DNA from: Pieris napi
Taxonomy: Eukaryota > Arthropoda > Insecta > Lepidoptera > Pieridae
Direction of reading: 5' to 3'
Assembly (NCBI RefSeq): GCF_905475465.1
Contig: NC_062234.1
Coordinates: 13,787,001 to 13,851,000 of the forward strand
Length of the DNA: 64,000 bases
The notes beneath the pieces are model-generated. The model did not search any database and had not been told where the DNA came from. It was given only the letters and a program-made list of their open reading frames with translations. Shown one piece after another: positions 12,101-24,400 of the stretch (its first letter is position 1; the number at the start of each line of letters is the position of its first letter). The translations under genes and the position numbers were made by a program.

Positions 12101-14285
12101 GGACAGGTTCAAAAAGGTCAGAATTAATTTAATGTTTCTAAACACCTGGTACAGATACAGCCTAAACTACTGACCAACTTACGAATTACGAACTAATTTG
12201 ATTTGCTTTTTGCGTTAAGTTAGGAATTGATAATAGATACTTTTACTGACACTATCTTTAATTCCTTATCGTTAGGAAATCGAAACCGTGAGAAGTGAAC
12301 TAAATACGTAACTTTCGCGAAATGCCACGCTATAATAAGCTTTAGAATGCAGTATTTCCCGCAATAACGTGTTTATTCCTGCACAAAGGAAGTTGTCTCG
12401 TGAAACTTTGCTACATCGTGACTCATGCTTATAAGTGTTATGAATACATAATCTTACGAAATACCTATTCTCTCACGGTAGATAAACAAAACACCAGTCA
12501 CTTGGTCCACAACTCCGTTTGGGTGGACACTTCGGGACTACATATATACAAACGATCAATTAACAAACATTAAAAGTCTCGTATATAAATATTTAATTAA
12601 TATTTAAATTTTAACAGCGCACGGGAATTTTTTTATTAAATGTGAACAAAAATATAATAAACTATTGCCATAAAATACCAAAGATAAAAAATCTAATATT
12701 TATAATAAGAAATGTAAAAAAAATTTTTTGTTCCTTAACAATACCATGCCGATTTGATAGTGAACTTATTTACCTTTGTGTAGATAACTTAAGTAACCTT
12801 TATAAGGAAGGGACTCTGAGTTATAACAAACATAAACAAAATATCATCATAAACAAGAATAAAAATATACCAGGAATGTATAAGAAATTAGCAGGTGCAT
12901 GTTTGCAACATCTGGCTATTTATTGTTCTTATGGCACAAGCTGCATGCATTTAAACTTGATTGAGAGCACCTGTTCTGACTCATTCTATACAGAGATGTA
13001 ATAAGTGGAAGAAATTATTCCTTTCCGGAGAAAGGTTAATTTCATTCAGACCTTTAAATTAATCTAATCAGAGAAAGGTTAATTTTTTTTATTAGCACTT
13101 AAGATCAAATTTTACAAACTTTTTTTTGTTCTTTAGATTCATCTAATCAAGGTTCACCTTGATTTAATTCTTTGTGCAATAAAGTAAAATTTTGCCAATT
13201 AAGGGGAAAATAGTTTTAGAATGTTTTGGTGCCTGGTTAATTTGCTTAAAAATTGTAACAAATTTCCACTTATAATAATTGTAAGTTAATAATTAATTGT
13301 AATTAAGTTCAAGATATTTATTTATATTGTTCAAAAGTTTCAATTTGAATAAGTGAAGTTTTATAGAAGACAGATAAGCAGTATTTTTTTCTGCCAAGAT
13401 AAAGCTTTTTACAGAACTTTTAACAAATATTTTATTAACTTTGAATATCAATTAAATTAATGGACAAGCAGGCAAGGACACTTCTACTGCCAAACTTTTT
13501 AAATTTATTATAGTTCAGTTTTCCTTCCTTTAGTTCATCCTATTTATACATTTATAGTTATTAAATTTTAAATTCAACTTACCTAAATCCAGCGTATAAG
13601 CACATTGTGATCCAAATGAGTCATCTGTTACATCAACCACATTACGTAGATAGTCAAAAACCTCCCATTGTTGTTCCCTGGCTGCATAGTCAAAAGCAGA
13701 TATTCCATCAATATCCTTTCGAGATGGGTCTCCACCACAACCAATAAGTAGCTTGAGATTTTCCACTCTGCCCCATATTGCTGCTATATGGACCGGACTT
13801 AGTCCATCCTCATTTCTAGAAATAATTATGGAAACAAATTAAATAAAACCCTAGAAATATACTTCCAAAGTTGTTACTTTAATTATTGTTATTACACCCA
13901 AATATTTAGTTGTTTGTTAAATTTAAATACTACAAGTAACAATAATGGTTTAATATAAAAGAGTATGATAAAAACTTACACAATATTAGGATCACCGCCA
14001 TATTTCAGGATCATTTCTGTGCATTTTTTGGACTTTTCTAATGGTTCTATGCCCACTGCTAAATGTAAAACTCCTATACCTTTGCATGGTAAAATAATAT
14101 TTAAATCAATAGAATTTTCCTTCAGGTACCGCTCCACATTACTGCAAAAATAATTAGATTATAAAGCAATGCCTTTCCATAGCTTGGGAAGAATCCTAGA
14201 ATAATTGTAGAACGCTTTTTCACCTTGATTCCCCACATTGAATCAAGTCGTACAATTTAAAAAGCTCTCTAAACGATGTCCCCAT
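6183..14285 (-). CDS. ANKLE1: ANKLE1 / LEM-3 homologue: ankyrin-repeat, LEM-domain, GIY-YIG endonuclease
   Basis: Seven coding exons on the - strand: 14285-14224, 14141-13980, 13815-13583, 10542-9879, 9137-8908, 8119-7859 and 6547-6183. They sum to 1977 nt and close in frame as 658 aa. Order: ankyrin repeats in about residues 15-150 (GVLHLAVG, DGLSPVHIAAIWGR, DGISAFDYAA); a polar linker in the large fourth exon; a LEM domain starting MDYDTDTLRAELTKLGFKPG about 40 residues after the linker; then a GIY-YIG nuclease. The nuclease has FTYLLLDPR (the GIY strand), FYVGKGKRSRPYSHL (the YIG strand plus conserved Arg and His) split across the last intron, and EAYTYEASMID with the expected Glu. ANKLE1/LEM-3 enzymes cleave branched DNA and chromatin bridges. 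The start ATG opens exon 1 (MGTSFRELFK). The nuclease core looks complete, so the enzyme is probably active. The gene is divergent from NAGA. Confidence 0.93.
6548..7858 (-). other. ANKLE1 last intron
   Basis: Runs from donor AAAAG|GTAAGT (rc, 7859/7858) to acceptor TTTTTTCCAG (rc, 6548). It interrupts the nuclease between FYVGKG and KRSRPYSHL. Contents are AT-rich DNA, a perfect 14-bp inverted repeat (7287-7300 with 7311-7324) and one LINE tail (7490-7668). Confidence 0.8.
7490..7668 (-). repeat. 5'-truncated LINE 3' tail
   Basis: Reads antisense. It carries the dispersed signature 'gggcaaacgggcag ... tgatgttaagtgatacc' and '...cagtgggcatctggtttcacaaagtggtggtgcgcggc', which is the 3' end of the same non-LTR element seen with RT coding sequence at 25672-26168. 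It sits in an ANKLE1 intron and is degraded. Confidence 0.7.
8120..8907 (-). other. ANKLE1 intron 5
   Basis: AT-rich intron between the LEM exon and the first nuclease exon, with consensus GTAAGT donor and TTATAG acceptor on the - strand. A perfect 9-bp inverted repeat (TTGAGAATC/GATTCTCAA, about 8173-8197) is the only structure seen. Confidence 0.7.
9138..9878 (-). other. ANKLE1 intron 4
   Basis: Lies between the linker exon (ending ATTGT|GTAAGT) and the LEM exon (TTTAG acceptor). It contains one imperfect tandem duplication (separate entry). No transposon signature was recognised otherwise. Confidence 0.7.
9543..9702. repeat. two-copy imperfect tandem repeat, about 80-bp unit
   Basis: Units 9543-9622 and 9623-9702 share the landmarks TTAATTGCTA, GCCT-AC-T, ACTCTCGGGG-GTAACTCC and ATTTAG at the same offsets. 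It is intronic in ANKLE1. The copies are diverged, so the duplication is old. No coding potential. Confidence 0.65.
10543..13582 (-). other. ANKLE1 intron 3 (largest)
   Basis: A 3-kb intron between the last ankyrin exon (GATTTAG|GTAAGT, rc) and the linker exon (TTATTCCAG, rc). It contains a LINE tail (11601-11814). The rest is AT-rich and without recognisable genes. A + strand reading frame around 12642-13001 lacks an ATG start and any recognisable motif. Confidence 0.7.
11601..11814 (-). repeat. 5'-truncated LINE 3' tail
   Basis: The best-preserved antisense copy of the tail: 'aggcaaacgggcagg', 'cctgatgttaagtgatacc', 'gcaagtgcgttgccggcctt', then the end of the ORF ('cttcagtgggcagctgg', 'tggtggtgcg'). 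It matches the + strand copies at 25.9, 57.7 and 61.5 kb in reverse. Confidence 0.75.
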
Positions 14286-16740
14286 GATTTTCGCGAAAGG
14301 CAACTAAATTAAAAGTCTACAAGTTCGCAACTTGTATGTCTTCATTTCCTGCAGGATTTCCTGTTGGCGATATCACGTCTCATTACATATTACGAAAGCC
14401 AAAACACTCTCACATTATCATATTGTTCTTATTATTTTTTCATTGCACGAAACGTTGATAATAAATATTCGAAAATTCAAAACATCGCAGAGTAGGAAGG
14501 CACGTTCGATGTACGCGCAAGCTCGATTGTTTTTGTAATTTTAAATTAACGTTAAACGCAGCACTACAGCACGAGTCTTTGTTTACTATTGGTTGCGACT
14601 CGCGTTCCTTTCTACGGTCTATGCGTTCACGTCAGGCGTATGTGATAAAAGTTGCGCAATATTATTAATTTATTTAAAAGTCATTGGGTTGATCTTTAAT
14701 TATAATAAAAATTTATTATTTATTACTTATTGCCTTTAAGTCAATGTTTACTAAATATTTTTTCAGATTACAATTGTTCAACTGAAGTGTTATAATAATA
14801 TTTGATTTAATATACCATTTATATTAAAATGGAGACTGGACAAAAACTTACATTTAGGTGTTTTATATATTTTATTAGTAAAATTAAAATACAGTAAATT
14901 TTTTTTAGATAAAATTTTTAATGTAAATAGTTACCAATCTGGATCACAAAAGTTGATACGGGTGGGTATCTCCAAGGCTTTATTGGTTAACGGAATGTTT
15001 AAGCTAATCTCTGTGTGTGGGCTGTTGAATATTAACATACCTATTTAATGTCAATTTATTTATTTTAATAAGTGTGTCTTTTTTTCTCTATATATGTTGT
15101 AAAAAACAAAATATGAACGTAAACTGCCCCAGAGACTTATAAAAATTTAAGTGTTTTATTTGTTTCTCAGGTTAAAATATTCTTTAATTTAATAATATAA
15201 TATTAATAATTACGTACACAGGTATAAACTCTTATTTTACGGACGTATATAGGTTAAAGGATATATTTTGTACAATTAAATCGAATTAGTATATAATTTA
15301 TTTTTCTTATGGATTAAAATTTCAATAGAAAACTGTTGTAAGACTTTTATTACCAAAACATAATAAAAAAATCACATAAATTGTTCCGTCCTCCCACACA
15401 ATATGAATTAGGCTTAACCAATCTACATTTTGATGGAGAATCATGTAGAAAATCGTGTATACCACCATGCCTTAATAAATATATGGTATGCCTTAGATAA
15501 ATATATCATCAACTTTTGCATAAGCCAATTTGCTATAAGATTTAGGCAGGGATATAATAAATAAATTTATTATTTCTAATAAACATTTTTGAACATCGAA
15601 TAAGAGTAACACATAACAGCCATATTTGGCTTTAATATACTGTAATAGTAATAATATTATTTATTTAGTAACAATATTTACCTAGTAATACTAACATATA
15701 TTTTGTTGAAAACGTCAAACACTTTATTTCATTATTAATACTTTGTGGCATCACATATTTGATGCATATAAATTCAGATAAACACAAATTAAGAAGCAAA
15801 GTTCTGCCTTATCGTCCACAACTGATCTCTTCAAGGCCTAGTAAGGAAAAATAAAACAACCAACAAACAAGCATGCTACTTAATTGTAGATTACAAAATA
15901 GATAAACTTAGCACACCATTTTCATTCTACTATACCTAGGTAGATACACGGTTGTTACAGATGTACGTGAGTTCAATGTCCGTGCCGGCATAAGCCATTA
16001 GAACAATGAACATAAAGAGAGCTCGTGATTATGAATAGTTGAGCAATTTACTTCACTACACGCAGCATGCTTCTACAACGCATGTAAAACATTACATCCT
16101 GCGGTAAAGCGAATTTAATGCGTCTTACTTCCTAATACATTACCCTTTATTTATCCATTTTTTAAAGAAAAGATGACATATTCAGAGATGCAGTGCCCCA
16201 ATTAAATATGACCAGTTTATAATTATTAATATTAATACATAATTATATCTATTGTATGAAATGTATCTAATGTATAAAATATAGTTGTCAATTTGTTATT
16301 TGACAGTTCACGAATCCAACGCGAACGTACATAACTAGAAAGAGTTAGGATGCGCAGTGAATTTTTTCTATTTTACGCGCAATTTCCAATCCAATCTTCA
16401 AGTTATGTCATTACTATAGTGAGAATGAAAACCATAGACAAATGGCGAATAATGGCGTTGCGTGATTTTGACAAGAGCATCTCGGGTCCAATCATACAAA
16501 ATGATTGTATTTCCAATCAAACAAAACACGCCTACTTTTGTCTTTATTCTTTAATTTCACATTATCACCCACAAGGTGTTTTCGTGAATCACTTGTAACA
16601 TTTTTAAACTGACAATTAATTATTAGAGCATGAAAAATGATAGATAATACTTTATTTTGAATTACAAAAGTTTAACCCAGTTTGTAAACAGTACGCAACA
16701 AATTTAACAATTTATTTGTCTTCAATGGTTTGTGCGGTAT
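14286..16740. other. divergent intergenic region between ANKLE1 and NAGA
   Basis: About 2.4 kb separates the ANKLE1 start codon and the probable NAGA first exon. It should hold the promoters of both divergent genes. The 14.5-14.65 kb part is less AT-rich and is the likely ANKLE1 promoter side. No repeats were recognised. A + strand frame at 16350-16598 (82 aa) has no recognisable feature. Confidence 0.45.
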
Positions 16741-16744
16741 CATT

Positions 16745-16904
16745 TTATGTACATTACTTTGAAAATTCGAGTGCAGTGCGTACAGTAGTGGAAACTTAGA
16801 GAGATAACTGCTATTGCGTTCCTAAAAAATTCCCTTGTTATCGCATTTCTAAACACATATATTGCGGTACACTCAATTGTTGTTTTCAAAACACTGCTAA
16901 GGAG
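16745..16904 (+). other. probable non-coding first exon of NAGA
   Basis: A strong donor GGAG|GTAAGTG lies at 16904/16905, downstream of Inr-like 'gtgcagtgcgtacagt'. The NAGA start codon at 18461 is immediately preceded by an acceptor-like TTTCACAG, so a 5' UTR exon upstream is expected. The 5' boundary is a guess. Confidence 0.35.
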
Positions 16905-17085
16905 GTAAGTGCTAATATATTTGACAATTTATTTTAATACAGTTTTTTTTAATTTAAATAAGTGGAGTTTAAGTACGATGCATACATTTAAGTGTAAAAA
17001 TCAAAATAGTTACGAATTATGAGGGTAGTAGGTATAGTACTTTAAAGTAATTGTGTTTTAAACATTATTAGTATTTATACATATA

Positions 17086-17237
17086 TCTTCTGTAAGTGTG
17101 TTTGTAATTAAAAAACTCCTCTCAAATGTCTAGAACGATTTAGATGAAATTTTACGTTGTGGATTCGTGAATATAAATTTAAATGATTTTTTTTTGTATT
17201 TAAAATGTGTACAGGTAACGTCTTTCAGATCCACTAG
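17086..17237 (+). mobile_element. short non-autonomous Helitron-like element (old copy)
   Basis: Starts A|TCTTCTGTAAGTG and ends ATCCACTAG|T, i.e. 5' TC and 3' CTAG between A and T as Helitrons insert. Its interior ('aactcctctcaaa', 'acgatttagatgaaatttt') matches the better copy at 24958-25180. Confidence 0.5.
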
Positions 17238-18460
17238 TGCGTTATAAAATTTGCAAAATCGGATGTCCAATTTGAACAAATCCAATGCCTTTTTTTAAAT
17301 TTTTGGAATAATGATGGAACAGTCTTTTACGTAACGCAAATTACAATTACCAGGATCGCAGAAAAATGTAGATACTCGAAATATTCATATTCCCTTTATT
17401 ACAAAACATTGTCCCGTGGCTTTAGGGTTGTTCCTCGATGTCACACTTTTATTTCAATACCTTTGACGTATTCCCGTGAGATGTTATGTAAATATCATGT
17501 TATGCAAATCACGGATAACACATGCTTCATATCTTTGTATATTCTATTCAGTATATTTTGATACGTCGTAATCGAGACAGTAGGCGTAGGAAGTTTTATT
17601 AAGGTTAAAACGTGTGGGATGAATCTTTAATTCTTGCTACATAAGGGCAATAAAGAGAGGCTTACTGATTGAGATAAGTCTGGCCGCAGAGGTCAAGCTG
17701 CCAAGAAAATACTTTAAATACTTCTTCAGTACTCATTAGTCGTGTGACGTTTCTACTGCTTTTACAGACCTAAAACCATTATTTCAAACGTTAGTCTTTT
17801 AATTGATTCAGTCGATACTGTAGCGATACCTATAATCTGTGGCCATCAGTATGATGACTTTCATTCCCTGAAACGCGCTAACGAAGTTATTCCGACCGCT
17901 AAGGATATATGCAATTTCTAGTCCAACTGGGGACCTCCCTTCCCGACAAAAAAGGCCCAAAGGCCCTCGACATGTACTAACAGATCCGAATGATCCAATC
18001 ACCGTAGCTAACAGAGTCGGAGAAGTATAACTTCAAAAATTCAACTAGGGGGTAGTAAGAGTGAAAAGGTACCTCGTAATGATTACTCCAGTTCCTTATT
18101 AAATTTTCGTATAGATATAAATAAGTAAGATAATCCGTAATAATAAAATCAATTCACTAAAGTACTTACTACGTATATTTTTCTGTCAAATTAAAATTTA
18201 CGCTATGATGAAAAGATATCATTTAGTTAAATATACATATTATAGATTTGGATATATTTTAGTTAAATTATTTATTACCATTAATCACACCTTAAACTAT
18301 CGATTCTTATCTAATATTTAATTTCAATAGTCATCTTAATGTAAGGTCAATGAACTTTGATAATAACAATCAGGTTACATATTAAAGTGGACATCGTTAC
18401 GCTATAGACGTTTTCATACCAATACGATCGCAGTGCTCGTTAATCATATCAATTTCACAG

Positions 18461-21400
18461 ATGTATGTGCTTTTGCTATTTTGCGTACTTGGTGTAACCT
18501 CGGCGTTGGAAAATGGACTAGCTTTGACCCCGCCTATGGGATGGTTGACATGGCAACGGTTTAGATGCATCACGGACTGCAAGAGGTACCCAGATGAATG
18601 TATAAGGTAATACTATGTCTCATAACATTAGATTCAAAGATACAGTGACTGATTTTGATCTAGATTTTAATGTTTTGGCTTCACACTTAGCGCGAACTAT
18701 TACTCCCAAAGTCATGATCCAGATAAGATGTCATTTAAGATTTCGTTTGAATGTCTCTGATGTTGAATTTCGAATGTTTACTTAATTTCATTTAAACATG
18801 GTCATTTATAACGAGACCAACGACAAGAACTATTTCAATTGACGGCTTTTTTATAGTAAAAGTTTTTATCTGTCCCTTATGCTCATTAATATATTAATTG
18901 AAGTAGTGTCGACGGTTATAATAATTATGTGTAGGAGGAAAACGTTGAGAGGAAACTTAATTTACTAATTAATATTATAATAAAACTGTGAAACGGCACA
19001 TATTAGATAATCCATGAGGCTCGTGGGCGCCGAATATGAAAATACAGTAAAATTGGTGCTTAATGTACTTGTCATTGCTTAATATAACATGTCAATTAAT
19101 ACGATTTTTGAAAAGCACTCGAAACATTTAAGTAAATAATGTAAAAAAATGCTCGTTGATATTTATTAACATGTACAAAATTTTGACTAAAAAGTAGCAT
19201 AAACAAGTGTTAATGTTGTTTTCCATTTAAAATATATGCCTGCATAAATTAATGTAGTTTATTTACATTTATTTATATTTACTTAATTTTATCCTTATAT
19301 TATTTGTTATACTATTGTGTACGATATCAATATTGCTAAAACATTTATAACAGGCGTTTAACAATTCTGCGTTGTGAATTCATCACCCAATACATCCTAT
19401 ACTGACTAAATAAGGATAAATTATAATAAAACTATACTGATACATTATAATATCTTCAACTATTGGATTAAACCATTTCGTTGTTCTAAATTTCCACTAA
19501 TTAGATTAAAAATTTCCATTGAAATTAAGACTAAAAAGTAGGTATGTCTGATGTGGAAATAATTACAATTTAATGGTTTACGTTTTAATTGCCGTAGAAA
19601 CTAAAATTGTACATTGTACATGTTTCAGTATTGTTCAATAAAATATATGTTGCCGACAATAATATTAAGGACTCTGAATTTTGATTTCTCCCTAATATCT
19701 ACATAAACACATATACACAGAAGTGTCCATACCTATTTACTTAAATTTTATTTACTAAAATGTATTACATAGGTAGGAAGTAAGAAAGGAAACTGCCGAT
19801 TTCTCGGTTATGAGTTTATTTAACCATACACAATTGTACTTTAACAACATATGTCGGAATTTGGATTAAAAATTGAGTGTTTTGAGTTCAGATATTCCCA
19901 CATCATCACAATAATGTATTTTTTCTTGCAGCGAAGCTTTAATAAGGCGTACAGCGGATAAAATGGTGAGCGACGGCTATCTGGCCGCGGGGTATAATTA
20001 TGTCGGCATAGATGATTGCTGGATGGAGAAAGATCGTGATAAGGATGGCAGACTGGTGGCGGACGCTACACGCTTCCCTAATGGCATGAAGGGGATTGGT
20101 GATTATGTGAGAATCTATACTTATATTACAAATCTAAAGAATATTTGTTTTGTTTGCGTAAATTAGTAGTATTTATCCTGGAAAGCTTTATTAATAATAA
20201 TATTTATTTATATTATCACGCCTTCATCCTGGAGGCAGACCATGGATCTCCACTTACTACGGTCCTCGCCTCTCTTACCATGCTCGTCGGATGTGAGAAG
20301 TTTTACCTTGTCTCTTCTCTAGTACCTCGTGGATTTTGTCTAGATATGTACGACAAAGCCTACTGAACCCGATTTCACCAAGCTTTAATTAATAATATAA
20401 GGATCAAATTTTTTTTGTGTTTTTACCATCTGCAATCAGCCTCTTGGCTTTAATCAGATTTTCGCAAACTATCAAACTGCGGCAAGTCTTGCCCTTCTCA
20501 GCGGAAACACGCAGTCCGCCGTTTCCAAGAGGCCCGGAAGCTACTAGGGCTTTGACGTGTTGCTAAAGTCTCTTTTTATATTCTTTCTATTTTAATGTCT
20601 TCTTCGACAGTGGAAATTCCCAAATATTTATGCACTTCATTTCGTGTTAACCACGGCGCACCGCTCATATTGAGCAGTGTTTTGTTTTGTAGCCGCTGTA
20701 GGATTTCGATATTAGAGCGGCTTGCTGATCCTCAGCTGTATCCCATAGGACCATATTGATTTAATGACAGTTTTATAAATGAGAAGTTTATTCTCCAGAC
20801 TGAGTGCGGATTTTCTACCTAATAGCCAGTTCGTGGAAGCTTATTATTAGCATGCTGCTCTTCTTGGCTTTTATATGGTCTTGCCATGTTAAGCGTTTGT
20901 CTCGATGCATGCCCAAGTATTTGGCTGTAGTCCGTATTGGTGATCAAAAAGAATGGCGGAGTTTCTTGCCAGTCCTTCTCGTCCGCTCTATGTCATTAAT
21001 TTGGGTAGGGACTGTAAATTTAGACTGTAATTTTTTTAATAACCAATATGAATAAATGAAATGGGATTTGATAACATTACAGAACAAATTTAAATTCGGG
21101 AGGTTATCGTTTATTGACAATTATGGTCAACATTAGCAAGAAATAAATAATCTATGGCGATACAACCTTTTTAGGTCTGGGCCTTTTGTATCTGTTTCAT
21201 GATAATAGGCAAGTAGGTGATCAGCCTTCTGTGCCTGACGCACGCCGTTGACTTTTTTGAGGCAAGGTGGTTTCCTCCCGATGTTTTCCTTCACCGATCG
21301 AGCGAATGTTAAATGCGCACATAGAAAGAAAGTCTACTGGTGCACAGCCGGGGATCGAACCTACGACCAGAGAGTTGTACGCTGTAGCCACTAGACCAAC

Positions 21401-24400
21401 ACCGCTCAAGAGTCAAGTTCATGAAATAGTTCGATTAAAATAATACGATCGGCTCACGTCTTACATATAGTACCTAACATCGTCCTAATAAGACAATATA
21501 ATACCGTATAATGGCGGAATAATATGTGTTATTGTTCAAGACTTTTCCGCTTTGTGGAAGAATTATTAAAAATAAAATACATTATTATAAAGAAATATTA
21601 TAATTAAATTATAGTCATTGCGAAATAATGGCCATTCAAGATTCTCATTCATGTCTAGTAATAATAAACTTTTTTACTGTGTTTAAACAATCGACAAAGA
21701 AAAAAATAAAATGCTTATTATATCAATTGATAATTCAATATTTTTAATAAAATTACCTTATTTGTTATTAGCGATCAAATTGTAAAATAGCTCAATGATT
21801 CTCTTAGAGGCCGTAAGAGATAATTACTCATTTGTATGCCCTCCATCTTAGGTTAGTAATGGCATTTCACCGATGATCTTTTATTTATTTTAACTGAAAA
21901 CACAAATTGCTTTTGGAATCTTCCTTGAGTTACTAAGAACCAGGGAATATATAAATCAGCAGACTTTCTTCCTAACTTAGGTTACGTGTTTAATGTCGAG
22001 TTTTCGTAGAGCTTTTACCCAATTTAGCGTTATATTCCTCAAAAGAATAACTACATCGAAATTACAATACGTAGTTAAACTAGTTACATCATAATTATTG
22101 GAATCGCCAATTTGTGAAAGAGATAAGTTATTGATTGAGTTATTTGGAATCCCAAAATATAGTAAGATAGAGGCGTGAAAATATTAAACGCAAGACGAAA
22201 TAATAAAATTATAATAAAATTTTATTCATGACAGATATATGGTCGTGACAAAAATTCTCTATTACTAGTCCCTGCACTAACGAGCTTTTGTGTTGTGGAG
22301 TTTACAATTATTCCGTGGTACATGGTGCATGTTTAAAACAGTTTTTTAAAACAAACTTTAAAAAAAAAAAAAACTGTTAACTCCAATCAAACAAAAGTCG
22401 TATAAGACCTTTAGTATGCATGATTGTATGAGTATGTGTGCGTATTACAGGTACACTCTGTATTTGAAAGTGTAGCTGAGAGCTGTTAGGCCGGGAGATA
22501 GTGACACAAAATAGTGGGTCATTTGTACCAGTATGACGGTTCTTCAGGGGTCTTATTACGCAATGAAAAAAAAAATATGGTCATAGCGCTGGTACCGGTG
22601 CACTATTTTGTGTCACTATCTCCCGGCCTATGGTATACGTATATGTGCGCTGTCTGTGTTACTTCTTGGAACCTCAGTCTTGCAAAAATATGTAACGGTC
22701 TCTGCAGAATCGAAATCCAATACATGTATTATTCGATCGTGATTTGTAAAGCATCTTTAATCCAAGTTGACACGTGACGCGATACGTCAGACGCCCGTTT
22801 GTCCAATGACAATCTAACGAATGCTTGCGTCTTGTGTTACATTCTCATCGCCAGTATTACACACGTTTTAATTATATCATCGTCATAATTTCGTCCCTGA
22901 ATACATAGCTTAGCGGGTAGAAATTATTTCTATTATTAATTTTTCAGCTTCATTCAAAGGGCTTCAAATTCTTTCTGTATCAAGACTATGGAAACAAAAC
23001 ATGTGCGGGCTACCCCGGTGTGCTAGGCCATGAAAAGATCGATGTGGACTCATTTGTAGGATGGGGAGTGGATTATATAAAACTGGATGGGTGTAATGTC
23101 GAACTGTCTAAAATGGATACAGGTAATTAATTTAAAAAAGGTTCCTTAGTAAAACTTATAATTTGAGTGGTAAATTCGTGGCAGTGGTTCACGGCGGCGG
23201 GAGAGTGACGTGTCGCTCGCGTGATTGGTAAATCAGTTGACGTCCCGCGCTGCGCAAACTTTCCCCCACTCCGTTGTTGTTGCCGGTATCTGTAGGCCGT
23301 GTAAACAAAAAATCACGGCATGACTTTAGTTAGGTTGGATGTACAATATTATATATTTTTACAGGTTATCCTGAATTTGGTAGAATGATGAATGAAAGTG
23401 GCCGACCAATGGTGTACTCGTGCAGTTGGCCTGCATATCAAGACAAAGTAAGTTGTGACATAGGCGATATTTTACTTAAGTTTTTATGGCTTAATATACA
23501 GGATGTCCCAAAAGTCGACGTCAAGTCGAAATTTTCTCATAGGTAATGCCACACCAGTTATCAGAAAAATAAAAAAAAAATAAGTCATGTATTTTTGAAG
23601 TTATGGATATTTTTTTGTTATTCCAGAAAATGCACACCATGTGACATTTTTTTCATTCCTGTTGTTACAAATATTTACTTTTTGCCAAATTTTTTTCTCT
23701 TACGTCATCCCGAATAGTGTTTTATGTAACCTATGATCCTAAACTCTGTGCTGATCACTCCAACTTTTAGGAAAATGTAATTTTATACCGTACCAAGTTA
23801 ATATATTTTAATATATTACTTAAGACAACCTTTTGATTAAACAAAAATACTTACAGTATTTTCAATTTTCCTAACATACATAGTATTAATAATAATAATT
23901 AAAAATTAATAAATAGCAAATTAAAACTTCTCTGAGTTACTTGTAAATTATATGGTTTTTACAGCCCGACTACAAGTCGATTAGAGAGCATTGCAATCTG
24001 TGGAGGAACACTGATGATATACAGGACTCCTGGGCATCTCTCACCAGTATCATGGACTGGTTTGCGGAAAGACCTGAACTGGTGGAATTCGCTGGGCCAG
24101 GGCATTGGAATGACCCTGATATGGTATGGCTGAAATTGAGAATTAAAAAAAAAAAAAAAACGAATTGGTGTTCTGGGATGTAACAAGATTTTGATTACAG
24201 CTTTTAATCGGCAACTACGGTCTATCTGTGGACCAGGCAAGGGTCCAGATGGCAGTCTGGTCGATCATGGCAGCACCTCTGATGATGAGCGTCGATCTTG
24301 ATACTATCAAAGACGAGTTCAAGCAAATTCTACTTAATGATAGAGTAATTGAAATAGATCAGGATGAAATGGGAAAACAGGGCATGCGGGTCTGGAATAA

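Larger units (their letters stand above)
20107..22947 (+). other. NAGA intron 2, loaded with transposon relics
   Basis: Runs from GATTAT|GTGAGA to TTTTTCAG|CTTCAT. It holds an antisense jockey-type LINE remnant (20410-21000), an antisense SINE (21160-21407) and a hairpin MITE (22487-22630). The rest is AT-rich. Confidence 0.8.

Noticed and set aside
12642..13001. A 119-codon + strand frame inside an ANKLE1 intron
   Set aside because: No ATG start, AT-driven composition (Lys/Asn/Ile) and no recognisable motif.
16350..16598. An 82-codon frame upstream of NAGA
   Set aside because: No signal, domain or splice support. Length is within chance expectation in this composition.
23498..23790. DNA transposon end in NAGA intron 4 ('acaggatgtcccaaaagtcg')
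   Set aside because: Only one terminus-like phrase and no partner terminus or target duplication were found, so it was not listed as an element.
23959..24240. A 93-codon antisense frame over NAGA exons 5 and 6
   Set aside because: It mirrors the conserved coding exons and crosses their splice sites.
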